Origin: Micavibrio sp. UBA6147
Lineage (GTDB): Bacteria; Pseudomonadota; Alphaproteobacteria; Micavibrionales; UBA1664
DNA length: 64,000 nucleotides
Assembly (NCBI GenBank): GCA_002423185.1
Contig: DIUX01000004.1
Coordinates: 62,001-126,000 of the forward strand
Reading direction: 5' to 3'
Shown: in pieces, positions 8,478 to 17,368 of the stretch
How positions within the stretch are numbered: the first letter of the stretch is position 1
Layout of the letters: every line of letters begins with the position of its first letter
The notes under the pieces: generated by a model
What the model saw: only the letters and a program-made list of their open reading frames with translations
What the model was told of the DNA's origin: nothing
Database searches by the model: none
Program-made: the position numbers and the translations under genes

Positions 8478-10355
8478 CTATTGTGGACGTGTCACCAGCA
8501 GGGGCGCTGTACGCGGTGTGTTATCGTTGCCGAGCTGCGTCCCGCCTGTGGCTGTGTTTGTTTGTTGCTGCGCATCTTGTGTGACGGCTGCTTCTGGTTG
8601 CTCAGGGGCAACGCTATCAAGGTAAATCGTGGTCAGGCCGCCGCCGGCAATCGCCCCTGCTATTGCTGTTCCGATAATGGTTTTACCGATTCCGCTGCGG
8701 GCGCTTTTATGCACGTTGCGGCGGAACGTCGCTTGGTCGCCCTGAATGGCCCTAAGCTGGGTGAGCAATTCGCTGCTCTTCACGGCATAATCCGCCATGA
8801 CTTTCGTATTATTCTTTTCGTGGTCTTCCTTCAAGGCGGCTATGATCGCCTCATGCGAGGCCTTGAGTTCATCCATGGCTTGATGGTGAATTTTGTGCTG
8901 GTTTTCACGCATGATGCGCATGCGGTCTTCCCAATCCTTTGCGCCGCCCATGGTTTCGTCATATTTCAGGCGGAAGGCTTCCAGCGCGTCTTCAAGCTCT
9001 TTGTTTTTTTTCAGAATAAGTTTCCAGTGGTCGCGGGATACCAATTCAAAACGGTCGTTTTTCTTGTCGCCTTGCAAAACAGAAACCTGTTCGCGCAGGA
9101 CTTTAATCTCGCGCAGGGCGTCTTCATGGCTTATACCGCCGCCGGCGCGGTCAAAGGCCGCACTGGCATAGACGGCGCAAGCCTTGCGAAGGTCTTCCAA
9201 GCTTTGCTGGCTCAGCGGTGCCTCTTGCTCAGGGGCGGCGGACGCTGTATAGGCCTGAAGCTCCCGCTCATGCAGGGGATCTTCAATTTGTTCGACTTTT
9301 CTGAGTTTGTTGACCAATTGTTCAAGAATGTGGATGGCCGCGTCTTTTTCGTCTGCTATGCGCCTTAATTCATCACATGTTTTTTGGGTGTCCTTAAGGC
9401 CTTTTTGGGCTTCTTCCAATTCGCGGGCGATGTGGTCTCTTTCCGATAACTCGACTTCCAATTGCTCAAGGTTGGACAGTGCCTCACGCGTTTTGTCGTC
9501 GGCGTAGTTTTGGTGCAAGACATAATTGATGGCTTTGTCGAAGGAACCAATGGTTTCCTCCAGCTCTTCAATCCGTTCGACCAAGGCGCGTTCCCGTTTG
9601 ACCGCCTCTTGCTGGGCGCGGGTCATGCATTGAATTTCCAGCAAGTCTTCGAAATTGCCGGGCAGCCCTTGCTTTTTAATCAGCCAGCTTAAAAAATTGC
9701 GGCGAAACCCTCGGTACTGCGCGTCCGCAAGGTCGTAACGCTGTCTTTGCACTTCGTCATACATGCGGGTATAGGAGGATTCCCATTGTTCCTTCGGAAC
9801 GTCGATAAAGCTCTTGAGGTCGGCGCAGAGCTGTTGCAACGCATCGCGGTTCTCAATCAATCCATTGACGATTTTTTCGGGGTCTTTGATGGTTTCTTCT
9901 TCGTATTGGCGGGTCTTGAGCAGGAAGCGAAGGCGTTTAACTTCGCGGGAGAGGAGGCCTTCGGCGGCCTTCAATGCCGTATTGGCTTGGTCATATTGCT
10001 CGACCATCAGGCGCAATTCCTGAACCTCTTGCGGGTCGGCGTCCGAGCCGCCGCTTTCGATTTTGTCAAGGAGTTCGGCAAAGCTTAATGTCCCCGGTTC
10101 GCCCGTCATTTGTTCGGTGATGCTGTTGATGTTTTTCATCATAATCAGCAAACGTCCCGCCGCGACGGCACGTTCGTTTTCGTTCGGGGAATCCATGAGC
10201 AGCCACAGCTTACGGAACTTGTCGATCTTTTTCTCAAGGTCGCGTTCCAGCGCTTCGGTATTAACGCCGTCATTATGCACGTCATCAGGCGCGCCTTGCG
10301 CGGCGGCGGTTTCATTCATGTCCGGTGCTGCTTGTGCTTCGCTATCGTCGCTCAT
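8478..10355 (-). CDS. Long coiled-coil protein with C-terminal TM segment
   Basis: 625 residues. After an acidic N-terminus, residues about 40-80 form a compact helical segment (KFRKLWLLMDSPNENERA), then several hundred residues of heptad-like, Glu/Lys/Leu-rich coiled coil. A single hydrophobic, Gly/Ala-rich segment (IIGTAIAGAIAGGGLTTIYL) lies at about 565-585, followed by a polar, Gln/Thr/Pro-rich tail. This suggests a membrane-tethered rod, probably with the coiled coil in the cytoplasm. It lies 33 bases downstream of the VWA-like gene and is probably co-transcribed with it. No enzyme motif is visible and I do not recognise a named family. Confidence 0.7.
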   Translation of the reverse strand: MSDDSEAQAAPDMNETAAAQGAPDDVHNDGVNTEALERDLEKKIDKFRKLWLLMDSPNENERAVAAGRLLIMMKNINSITEQMTGEPGTLSFAELLDKIESGGSDADPQEVQELRLMVEQYDQANTALKAAEGLLSREVKRLRFLLKTRQYEEETIKDPEKIVNGLIENRDALQQLCADLKSFIDVPKEQWESSYTRMYDEVQRQRYDLADAQYRGFRRNFLSWLIKKQGLPGNFEDLLEIQCMTRAQQEAVKRERALVERIEELEETIGSFDKAINYVLHQNYADDKTREALSNLEQLEVELSERDHIARELEEAQKGLKDTQKTCDELRRIADEKDAAIHILEQLVNKLRKVEQIEDPLHERELQAYTASAAPEQEAPLSQQSLEDLRKACAVYASAAFDRAGGGISHEDALREIKVLREQVSVLQGDKKNDRFELVSRDHWKLILKKNKELEDALEAFRLKYDETMGGAKDWEDRMRIMRENQHKIHHQAMDELKASHEAIIAALKEDHEKNNTKVMADYAVKSSELLTQLRAIQGDQATFRRNVHKSARSGIGKTIIGTAIAGAIAGGGLTTIYLDSVAPEQPEAAVTQDAQQQTNTATGGTQLGNDNTPRTAPLLVTRPQ

Positions 10356-10388
10356 GGTACGCGGTCACTTTTGTTGGGCTGTGGATGA

Positions 10389-11264
10389 TTATCGCGGCTT
10401 TGGCAAGTTCGGGGTGGAGCCGTTCGCGCCTTTGGGGCCTTTTGGGCCTTCGATGGCGAGGATTTGGCGGCCAATCGCCTTTGCGGCATCGCTGCTCTTC
10501 ATCATTTCTCTGAGGGCGTCTTCCTTGCCGACGGTATAGACGCCGACCGCGGTACACAAATCTTTCAGCGGCATACGGGGGCTGAATTTTTCAAAGGCGC
10601 CGCCGGTAATTTCGGCGAAGGCGCGGTAAATGCGTTCGCCAACCATGTCATTGCCTTCATGGAAGGCGAAAACCTGTATGCCCATCTCTTTGAGCTTTTT
10701 GGCGGCGGGGATGACGATGGACTCAACCTCTTCGCAGCAATCGCCGATCATGACGATATTGTTGGGAATAAAGTCTTGTTTGCCGCTGATGAGAGCCTCA
10801 ACAGCGCCGCGAATATTGGTTTCGCCGGCGCGGCATGTCAAAGGCTCCATCTGGCTGACGATGTCTTGTGCCTTATTTTTCCAGCCAAGATCGACGATTT
10901 CACGGCTGTGGCCGTTCATGCCGCCGCGAAAGGCCGCGACCCGCGCCCAAAGATTTCCGACGCGGGCAATTTCCATGAACATGTCTTTTTGAATTTGTTG
11001 GGCGGTGTTCCATGTGCGTTCGCGGCTTGCGGTCGCATCGATGATATAGCCGAGATAGCCTTCATCGCTGCGTGTTTTGGATGTGTCGTTCAACATAGTG
11101 ACGGTGTCGTCTGCGACCCCTGAAATACGCCATTGTCCGGAGAGGGGGCTCTTGGCCTTTGGTTTTCCTGCACCCAATGCGCCGGCGAGGCCGCCTGGTT
11201 TTTTCTCTGCTGGGGTGTTGCCGCCTGTGGCGAGGGCAATAAGGTTTTTCTTCAGGTCTGACAT
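10389..11264 (-). CDS. VWA-like (von Willebrand factor A) domain protein
   Basis: 291 residues. The domain begins with LGYIIDATASRERTW, where D-A-T-A-S matches the DxTxS half of a metal-ion-dependent adhesion site, and continues through alternating strands and helices typical of a VWA/Rossmann fold (NIVMIGDCCEEV; GIQVFAFHEG). The C-terminus carries GPKGPKG collagen-like triplets. The start at 11264 is chosen because GAGG lies six bases upstream of that ATG, whereas an upstream GTG would overlap it. Proteins of this type usually act in metal-dependent protein-protein assemblies. The coiled-coil membrane protein encoded immediately downstream is the obvious candidate partner, an inference from gene order. 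Confidence 0.68.
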   Translation of the reverse strand: MSDLKKNLIALATGGNTPAEKKPGGLAGALGAGKPKAKSPLSGQWRISGVADDTVTMLNDTSKTRSDEGYLGYIIDATASRERTWNTAQQIQKDMFMEIARVGNLWARVAAFRGGMNGHSREIVDLGWKNKAQDIVSQMEPLTCRAGETNIRGAVEALISGKQDFIPNNIVMIGDCCEEVESIVIPAAKKLKEMGIQVFAFHEGNDMVGERIYRAFAEITGGAFEKFSPRMPLKDLCTAVGVYTVGKEDALREMMKSSDAAKAIGRQILAIEGPKGPKGANGSTPNLPKPR

Positions 11265-11410
11265 ATGTATCCTCACAGTTTTTTGATCTGGGTTCGATCC
11301 TGATTATGTTATGTTCATTTGACATATCACTGCGTTAACGATCCTGTCAATTATTTTTCGTAATTAATGTGATGGGGGAGGGCTTGTTGCCTGAACGCAG
11401 CGATATGCCC

Positions 11411-11463
11411 AAAAGAATAAAGCCCCATTAAGGCTTGCCAGTAGGGCTTACCTAGGGGGCTTT
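11411..11463 (-). terminator. Possible terminator after ftsH
   Basis: Minus-strand reading gives AAAGCCCC, a loop of about 29 bases, GGGGCTTT, then ATTCTTTT, beginning about 80 bases after the ftsH stop. The long loop makes it a weaker candidate. Confidence 0.35.
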
Positions 11464-11545
11464 ATAAGTGAAAAATACCATTTTTGGAAAACCGCATGCA
11501 GGGCGGCGCGCAGGGCGGCGCGTTGTTCCTGTCGGTACGGGAATC

Positions 11546-13771
11546 TTAAGGCCTTGGCGGCTTTGGTGGTTTTTGACCGTTTGTTTCCTTACTGTCGTCC
11601 GGCTTTGCCGTTCGCGGAACGGACGGCACGGATGAACGCCTGTAACGGCCGCCTCCCCCATCAACGCCCAAAAGGCGTTTTTGTTCTTCGGTTAAGGGTG
11701 GTGTGTCCGGTGTGCCGAGTGTGTTTTTTGAGTCTGGCGATGGTGGCTGGTCGTCCCGCGGTGCAATTCTATGGTCTTGGTCGAGGGAGGCGGTCTGTCC
11801 GTTATTGTCGTTTGCCGTCGTTGTGTCTTGCTGTGGGGCTGGTGTGCGCAAGATGCGCGGCGGCAGGGTTTCGCCGTTTAAAACCATCTTGATATCCGCA
11901 CCGTTCAGTGTTTCATGGGTCATCAAGGCTTGTGCGAGGCTGTGCAATTGATCGATATTCTCGGTCAGGATTTTTTTGCCGGTTTCATAGGCTTTGTCGA
12001 CAATTTTGCGGACTTCTTCATCCACCATTTTGGCGGTGTCCTCCGAGATATCGCGCGGTTCGGGGAAGCCGCCAGCGTTTTGTTCCTTATAGCGCAACAT
12101 GCCGGCCTTGTCCGACAATCCCCACTCCGTGACCATTTTCTTGGCGATCAGGGTCATCATGTGAATATCGCTGGAGGCGCCCGTGGTGACGTTGTCGTGA
12201 CCGAAAATCAATTCTTCGGCAAGGCGGCCGCCTGCGGCAACGGCGAGGTCGGCCTCCAGCTTCGCCCGCGACATCGACACGCGGTCGCGTTCAGGCAGGC
12301 GCATCACCATGCCCAGTGCCTGTCCGCGCGGAATGATCGTGGCCTTGTGGATCGGGTCTGAGGCGGGCATATGGCTGGCGATCAGCGCGTGTCCGGCTTC
12401 GTGATAGGCGGTGAGTTTTTTCTCGTCTTCGCTCATCGCGAGGGTGCGGCGTTCACTGCCCAGCATGATCTTATCTTTGGCCGATTCAAAATCCGCCATC
12501 GTGACTTGCGTTCCGTTCATGCGGGCGGCGGTCAAAGCGGCTTCGTTGGCGAGGTTGGCGAGGTCAGCGCCGGAAAATCCGGGCGTTCCGCGCGCCACAA
12601 CCGCAAGGTCAACATCATGGGCTAGGGGGATTTTGCGGGTATGAACCTTTAAAATCGCTTCGCGTCCCATCACATCGGGCAAGGGGACTGTGACCTGCCG
12701 GTCAAAACGGCCGGGGCGTTTCAGGGCGGAATCCAGCACATCGGGGCGGTTTGTGGCGGCAATAATCACAACATTTTGGTTGCCTTCGAACCCGTCCATT
12801 TCGACCAAGAGCTGGTTCAACGTTTGTTCGCGTTCGTCATTGCCGCCGCCGAATCCCGCGCCGCGGCTGCGTCCCACGGCGTCGATTTCGTCGATGAAGA
12901 TAATGCACGGCGCGTTGGCCTTGGCTTCACGGAACATGTCGCGCACGCGGCTGGCGCCGACCCCGACAAACATTTCAACGAAGTCCGATCCGGAGATCGA
13001 GAAAAACGGCACGCCGGCTTCGCCCGCAACGGCCTTTGCGGTGAGTGTTTTTCCTGTACCGGGTGAGCCGATGAGCAGCACCCCGCGCGGCATTTTTCCG
13101 CCGAGTCTTTCGTATTTGGTCGGGTCTTTGAGGTAATCGACAATTTCCTGTAATTCGGCTTTGGCTTCGTCAATGCCTGCGACGTCGGCGAAGGTGACTT
13201 TGTCCTCATGTTCAGTCAGGAGTTTGGCCTTTGATCCGCCGATTTTGTTCAATAATCCACCGGCGGCTCCGGCTTGGCGGCGCATCATCCAAACATAAAA
13301 CCCGATCAACAGCGCAATCGGGCCAAAGGTCCAGAGAACACTGCTCAGGGCGCTTGGCTGTGGCACAGGTTGTGCGGTGATATTGACGCCGTGGTCTTTG
13401 AGGCGGTTGACGGGGTTTTCGTAGTTCGGAACATAGGTCATGAAATATGTGCCGTCGGCGCGTTGGCCGCGCATCACTTGCCCTTGGATCAGAACATCGC
13501 GTATCTGGCCGCCTTCGGCGCGTTCGATGAAATCGGAATACGAGATTGTGCCACCGTTATGGGGGTCGTTTCGGGCGTCGTTCTGGCTTGAGATATTGAA
13601 CAAAGAAAATCCAAGCGCGGCCGCAAGAAATGCGGGGAGCAAAAAATTACCCTTCGGTTTTTGCGGCGGTTTTCCGCCGTTTTGTCCTTTTTGGACATGC
13701 GGGTCATGGGGCGCGTTATTGGTGTTGTCGGTGTCGTCGGTGTTATGGCTTGGCTGTGTTTTGCCCGTCAT
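11546..13771 (-). CDS. ftsH: ATP-dependent zinc metalloprotease FtsH
   Basis: 741 residues, slightly long for the family because of Asn/Asp/Pro-rich extensions at both ends. Two transmembrane segments (about 42-60 and 143-163) flank a small periplasmic domain. The AAA+ module has Walker A GSPGTGKT at 235-242, Walker B IIFIDEID at about 290-297 and the second region of homology NRPDVLDSALKRPGRFDR at 341-358. The protease zinc site HEAGH is at 457-461. FtsH forms a hexamer in the inner membrane that extracts and degrades membrane and regulatory proteins. Walker A has Ser where most FtsH have Pro (GPPGTGKT), probably neutral. It is not next to tilS or folP, its common neighbours. Confidence 0.97.
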   Translation of the reverse strand: MTGKTQPSHNTDDTDNTNNAPHDPHVQKGQNGGKPPQKPKGNFLLPAFLAAALGFSLFNISSQNDARNDPHNGGTISYSDFIERAEGGQIRDVLIQGQVMRGQRADGTYFMTYVPNYENPVNRLKDHGVNITAQPVPQPSALSSVLWTFGPIALLIGFYVWMMRRQAGAAGGLLNKIGGSKAKLLTEHEDKVTFADVAGIDEAKAELQEIVDYLKDPTKYERLGGKMPRGVLLIGSPGTGKTLTAKAVAGEAGVPFFSISGSDFVEMFVGVGASRVRDMFREAKANAPCIIFIDEIDAVGRSRGAGFGGGNDEREQTLNQLLVEMDGFEGNQNVVIIAATNRPDVLDSALKRPGRFDRQVTVPLPDVMGREAILKVHTRKIPLAHDVDLAVVARGTPGFSGADLANLANEAALTAARMNGTQVTMADFESAKDKIMLGSERRTLAMSEDEKKLTAYHEAGHALIASHMPASDPIHKATIIPRGQALGMVMRLPERDRVSMSRAKLEADLAVAAGGRLAEELIFGHDNVTTGASSDIHMMTLIAKKMVTEWGLSDKAGMLRYKEQNAGGFPEPRDISEDTAKMVDEEVRKIVDKAYETGKKILTENIDQLHSLAQALMTHETLNGADIKMVLNGETLPPRILRTPAPQQDTTTANDNNGQTASLDQDHRIAPRDDQPPSPDSKNTLGTPDTPPLTEEQKRLLGVDGGGGRYRRSSVPSVPRTAKPDDSKETNGQKPPKPPRP

Positions 13772-13904
13772 AATAATCCCATCCCTTGTGTATTTTTGTT
13801 TTTTATATATTTTTATGATTGTTCATTCTTGTTTGCACCTTAATTTTTTTTTAGCTGCACCGTCAAGATAATCCCCAAATTCGGGGGCTAAAGCTGGTGA
13901 TGAT

Positions 13905-14564
13905 ATGTCCTTACGCGTCCCGTTCACGTGCCATCGTGCCTTAACGCCGGTCTTTCTACCGATCTTTTTGCGGTGTATGAGCGTGGTATTTTTCTGCGGC
14001 TTTATGCTTGCGGGCTGTGTGAGTATTCCGGCGTGGACTTCGGATGATGGCGTTGAAACGCGCACGCCGCTGGAATTTACCCATGTTCACCATCATGCGG
14101 TGAGGGAGCGGGCGCACACGGATTCCTTCGACCCCGATTTGATCAAAAATGATGGCTATAGTTTCGCCATTGCGGCCTATGACCTCAATCTTGATGGGCT
14201 GGACGATTATTTTGTCTATACATCGTCGGTTTATGCGTGCGGCGGCGAGGGCTGTGCCCTGTCCATTTATCGCCAGCCACAGCGTGGCAAGCTTGAGCGT
14301 TTGCCGCAGGATCTGGTGGCGTTGCAAGACATCAAAGTGTCGTCGAACCGCACCGGTGGTATGTATGACATCATCTTGACCAAGCGCGACGGAAAGCCGG
14401 TTGTGTGGCAATGGAATGGGGACGTTTACGAAGCCGTTCCGGAGCCTGAGCCCGATGTTTCAAAGGACAGCGCCGCCGAAAAAGCCGCCAAGGCCGAGGC
14501 GTCTTATGAGGACTGGAAGGCCGGCGAAGGTGTCTGGCACGGCATCCACTATAATCCGCGCTAA
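13905..14564 (+). CDS. Predicted lipoprotein with a DxNxDGxDD motif
   Basis: 219 residues from the first ATG; an internal ATG at 13977 would leave a cleaner lipoprotein signal. The lipobox is MLAGC. The mature part contains DLNLDGLDDYFV, an EF-hand or FG-GAP-like calcium loop often seen in integrin-like repeat proteins, followed by a Cys pair (CGGEGC) that could form a disulfide. The C-terminal third is acidic and rich in Ala and Lys. It is probably a periplasmic or outer-membrane anchored protein. It is divergent from ftsH and not obviously in an operon. Function unknown. Confidence 0.62.
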   Translation: MSLRVPFTCHRALTPVFLPIFLRCMSVVFFCGFMLAGCVSIPAWTSDDGVETRTPLEFTHVHHHAVRERAHTDSFDPDLIKNDGYSFAIAAYDLNLDGLDDYFVYTSSVYACGGEGCALSIYRQPQRGKLERLPQDLVALQDIKVSSNRTGGMYDIILTKRDGKPVVWQWNGDVYEAVPEPEPDVSKDSAAEKAAKAEASYEDWKAGEGVWHGIHYNPR

Positions 14565-14719
14565 GGGCTATTGTCCTTTCCCGCTCAGGCATCACCCGAG
14601 TCTGTATTCTTTTTTCATATGAATTTTGCGTTTGTTTCCCTCATATGTCTGCGGGATTTGCTTGTATGTGGCTGTGAGTTTAACTTTGCGGTTTTGCTGC
14701 GCTGTCGCAAACTTTGTAT

Positions 14720-14748
14720 TTGACAAGACATAAAACCTACTCTATTGC
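14720..14748 (+). promoter_or_regulatory. Sigma70-type promoter for the ABC exporter operon
   Basis: TTGACA, a 17-base spacer, then TATTGC, about 75 bases before the start codon at 14823. The -35 matches consensus and the spacing is ideal, but the -10 is imperfect. Confidence 0.5.
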
Positions 14749-14822
14749 ACATAATCAATCGTTATTAAAAATAACTGTATCGCGCAAAGCAAATACAGAA
14801 AAATAAGAAAGAGTGGGAGTTC

Positions 14823-16361
14823 ATGGACTATTTGTTTATCAAAGGGCTTGGGCGTGTTTTCAATACAGAGTCCAAGAAATACAATCCCAGAACAGGCCGT
14901 TTCGAAACGCGCGAAGAAATCGAGAAATCGATCAGCGACGGCATCGAAAAAACGGGTCGTGATCTTACACTCGACATCAAAGATGATTTGAAAAACGGCA
15001 CGATGCTGAAGCCCGCTGCGGATCGCCCTGTGCGCACGGCGTTGCATCTGGCGTCGCCTTACTGGTTTGACAAAGGCAAATATAACGCCCTGAAAAAAGA
15101 CGATAACAGCAACAAAGGCGGGCCTGTGAAATTTGCCCGTTCTTTGAACTGGCCAGCGCTCGGACTCCTCGGCACGGTTGTCGGCGGCACCGCCGCACAA
15201 ATCACGATGGGGGTTCAGCTGAACTATTGGAGCCGTTCTTTCGGCGATGCGCTGCAAAATTTTGATGTTGGCGCGTTCTGGCCTTTGATGGGCGATTTCG
15301 GGATGATCGCAACGGCCTATATCGCGGTTGCCGTCTGGACGAATTATCTTTCCTCGCGCCTTGAGATGAACTGGCGTCAATGGATGACCGAAAATTTGAC
15401 GGATAAATGGATCAACAAAGACAATAAATCCTATTTCCGCCTGCAAAACATTTATGGTCGTACGGAAAACCCCGACCAACGTATTGCCGATGACGCGGGC
15501 AAGTTTACAAGCAGCTTCCTCGGCCTCACGGTTGGTTTCGGCCGTAACCTTGCCAACCTCGTGACCTATGCGAGTATTCTTTGGGGGTTGTCCTCAACCA
15601 TTCCGTTGGTTTTGCCGGCGGCGATTGGCGGCGCGACCTTGGCTATTCCGGGCTTTATGATGTGGGCTGTCATCGGGTATGCGGTTGTCGGCACGATGTT
15701 GACCCATAAAATCGGTAAGCCGCTCGTGCGGATTGATTACCAAAGAGAGCGCAAAGAAGCGGATTTCCGTGCGTCCTTGATCCGTGTGCGGGAAAATGCC
15801 GAGAGCATCGCCCTGTCTGACGGTGAAAAAGCCGAGAAAAAAGTCCTGTCGAAGAAGTTTAACGCGGTTGTTGAAAACTACCTGCAATTGCTGAAACGTC
15901 AAAAGAAGCTGTCTTGGCTCACCAATTACTACGAACAGGCTGCGGTCGTGTTTCCGTATATCGTGGTCGCCCCGAAATATTTCTCCGATGCGAATATCGA
16001 GGCTTCGCGCCAGTGTATGATTCAATTCGGTGGTCAGGGCGGCGCGGCGGTGAATCAGTGCTACCAAGCAACGGATGTGTTCTCCTTCGGCTATTTGAAC
16101 CAGTTAGCGGGAGCCTTCGGACGGGTACAGGATTCGCTGAGTTGGTTCATCTCGGCCTATCCGGCTTTGGCCTCTATGAAGGCGACGGTTGACCGTCTTG
16201 GCGGGTTTGTCGAGGATATCGAAACATCGGAAGCGGAGCTTGAGCTGATCCGCGCGCGGCAGGGCAATACATTGTCGAATGACAATAACCCGCTCTTGCA
16301 AGAAGAAGAGCCGGTGAAAAAGCCGCAAATCGCCAATAAAGGGCCGAAACCAAAGCTTTAG
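14823..16361 (+). CDS. ABC exporter membrane subunit (SbmA/BacA/YddA type)
   Basis: 512 residues. After about 100 polar residues come the transmembrane helices of an ABC_membrane_2-type domain. Signature stretches of the SbmA/YddA/ABCD group are present: WRQWMTENLTDKWI, NPDQRIADDAGKF and EADFRASLIRVRENAES. In this group the domain is normally fused to its ATPase; here the chain ends after the membrane domain and the nucleotide-binding domain is the next gene. Relatives move peptides (SbmA, BacA) or acyl compounds (ABCD) across the inner membrane, but the substrate here is unknown. Two such dimers with the downstream ATPase would give a complete transporter. A promoter lies upstream and a terminator after the second gene. 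Confidence 0.85.
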   Translation: MDYLFIKGLGRVFNTESKKYNPRTGRFETREEIEKSISDGIEKTGRDLTLDIKDDLKNGTMLKPAADRPVRTALHLASPYWFDKGKYNALKKDDNSNKGGPVKFARSLNWPALGLLGTVVGGTAAQITMGVQLNYWSRSFGDALQNFDVGAFWPLMGDFGMIATAYIAVAVWTNYLSSRLEMNWRQWMTENLTDKWINKDNKSYFRLQNIYGRTENPDQRIADDAGKFTSSFLGLTVGFGRNLANLVTYASILWGLSSTIPLVLPAAIGGATLAIPGFMMWAVIGYAVVGTMLTHKIGKPLVRIDYQRERKEADFRASLIRVRENAESIALSDGEKAEKKVLSKKFNAVVENYLQLLKRQKKLSWLTNYYEQAAVVFPYIVVAPKYFSDANIEASRQCMIQFGGQGGAAVNQCYQATDVFSFGYLNQLAGAFGRVQDSLSWFISAYPALASMKATVDRLGGFVEDIETSEAELELIRARQGNTLSNDNNPLLQEEEPVKKPQIANKGPKPKL

Positions 16362-16417
16362 TCGGGCACATAATAGGGCGTCTATAAGCCGGAATAAAAA
16401 ATATAAGGGAAACAGTG

Positions 16418-17284
16418 ATGGGATTGTTAAGTCGTATTTTCAAGCGCAGAATCAAAGACTACGATACGGACGCGTTGAAACCGCGCGGGAATTATATTGA
16501 CCCGAGTGTGCCGCGCCAGATTGTGGTCGCGCAGGCGGAGGACGCCGAAAATGACACGCTCAGCCTTCGTATTGCCGAGCTTCGCACCCCCGATAACCGC
16601 TTGTTGGTGAAAGAGATTTCGATTGATCTCAAGCCGGGCGACAAGGTGATGGTCACGGGGCCTTCAGGCAGTGGTAAATCAACATTGTTTCGCGCCATTA
16701 GTGGCCTGTGGCCATATGGGATGGGGGACATCGTTGTGCCACAGCACCGTAACCTGATGATGTTGCCGCAAAAGCCACATTTGCCCCTGATGAATTTGGA
16801 GGGCGTGTTGTCATATCCGCTGGACAACGTTCCCTACTCACGCGAAGACATGGTCGAGGCCATGAAAACCGTCGGGCTGGAAAACTATATTCCCGCGTTT
16901 GATGATGAAAACGTGACGGGTGCGACCCTTGAAACCAGTATGTCGGGCGGTGAGAAACAACGTCTGGCCTTTGCCCGCGTGTTGCTGGCGAAGCCGAAAA
17001 TGTTGTTCCTTGATGAATGTACTTCGGCGCTGGACGTCACATGGCAAGCCAAAATGTATGGAGCCGTGATGCAGGCTCTGCCGGACTCTGTGATTATCAG
17101 TATTTCTCACCGTGCGGAATTGGCGAAGTTCCACACAATCGGGATGATGATTACCGATGATAAGGACATGAAAATCTCGGATATCAGCGAGATGGATCAG
17201 CGTTATCTCGCCCCCGACCACGGCGGCACCGCGCCAACGCTGGACGACCCGCAACCAAAGCCAAAGCCTCACAAACCCGCATAA
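16418..17284 (+). CDS. ABC exporter ATP-binding subunit, partner of upstream gene
   Basis: 288 residues containing a complete nucleotide-binding domain: Walker A GPSGSGKST, ABC signature MSGGEKQR, Walker B MLFLDECTSALD and H-loop ISISHR. The Walker B neighbourhood has Cys where DEATSALD is usual. The start is the ATG at 16418, with AAGGGA seven bases before it. The gene lies 56 bases after the membrane subunit and its sequence continues where the fused YddA-type proteins continue, so the two are very probably one exporter encoded as half-subunits. The C-terminus is a short Pro/Lys-rich tail. Confidence 0.88.
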   Translation: MGLLSRIFKRRIKDYDTDALKPRGNYIDPSVPRQIVVAQAEDAENDTLSLRIAELRTPDNRLLVKEISIDLKPGDKVMVTGPSGSGKSTLFRAISGLWPYGMGDIVVPQHRNLMMLPQKPHLPLMNLEGVLSYPLDNVPYSREDMVEAMKTVGLENYIPAFDDENVTGATLETSMSGGEKQRLAFARVLLAKPKMLFLDECTSALDVTWQAKMYGAVMQALPDSVIISISHRAELAKFHTIGMMITDDKDMKISDISEMDQRYLAPDHGGTAPTLDDPQPKPKPHKPA

Positions 17285-17333
17285 TTCGGGCGTGATTTTT
17301 TGTGTCTTAAGGGCAATAAATAATCAAAATGAT

Positions 17334-17365
17334 AAAAGGCGCATGGCTTGGCTGTGCGCTTTTTT
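17334..17365. terminator. Terminator between the ABC operon and the convergent gene
   Basis: AAAAGGCGCA, a loop of about 9 bases, then TGTGCGCTTTTTTG. The hairpin (one mismatch or wobble) carries runs of A and T on both sides, directly after the ABC ATPase and directly before the stop of the minus-strand gene at 17369. Confidence 0.7.
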
Positions 17366-17368
17366 GTT

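Noticed and set aside
8481..9368. 295-codon plus-strand frame opposite the coiled-coil gene
   Set aside because: Starts within the end of the coiled-coil gene, has no supported start and overlaps a convincing coding frame throughout.
11281..11310. tRNA-like GGTTCGATCC sequence
   Set aside because: No acceptor, anticodon or D-arm partner can be folded around it.
14742..15479. 245-codon minus-strand frame opposite the ABC membrane subunit
   Set aside because: Overlaps the ABC_membrane_2 gene and has no recognisable features of its own.
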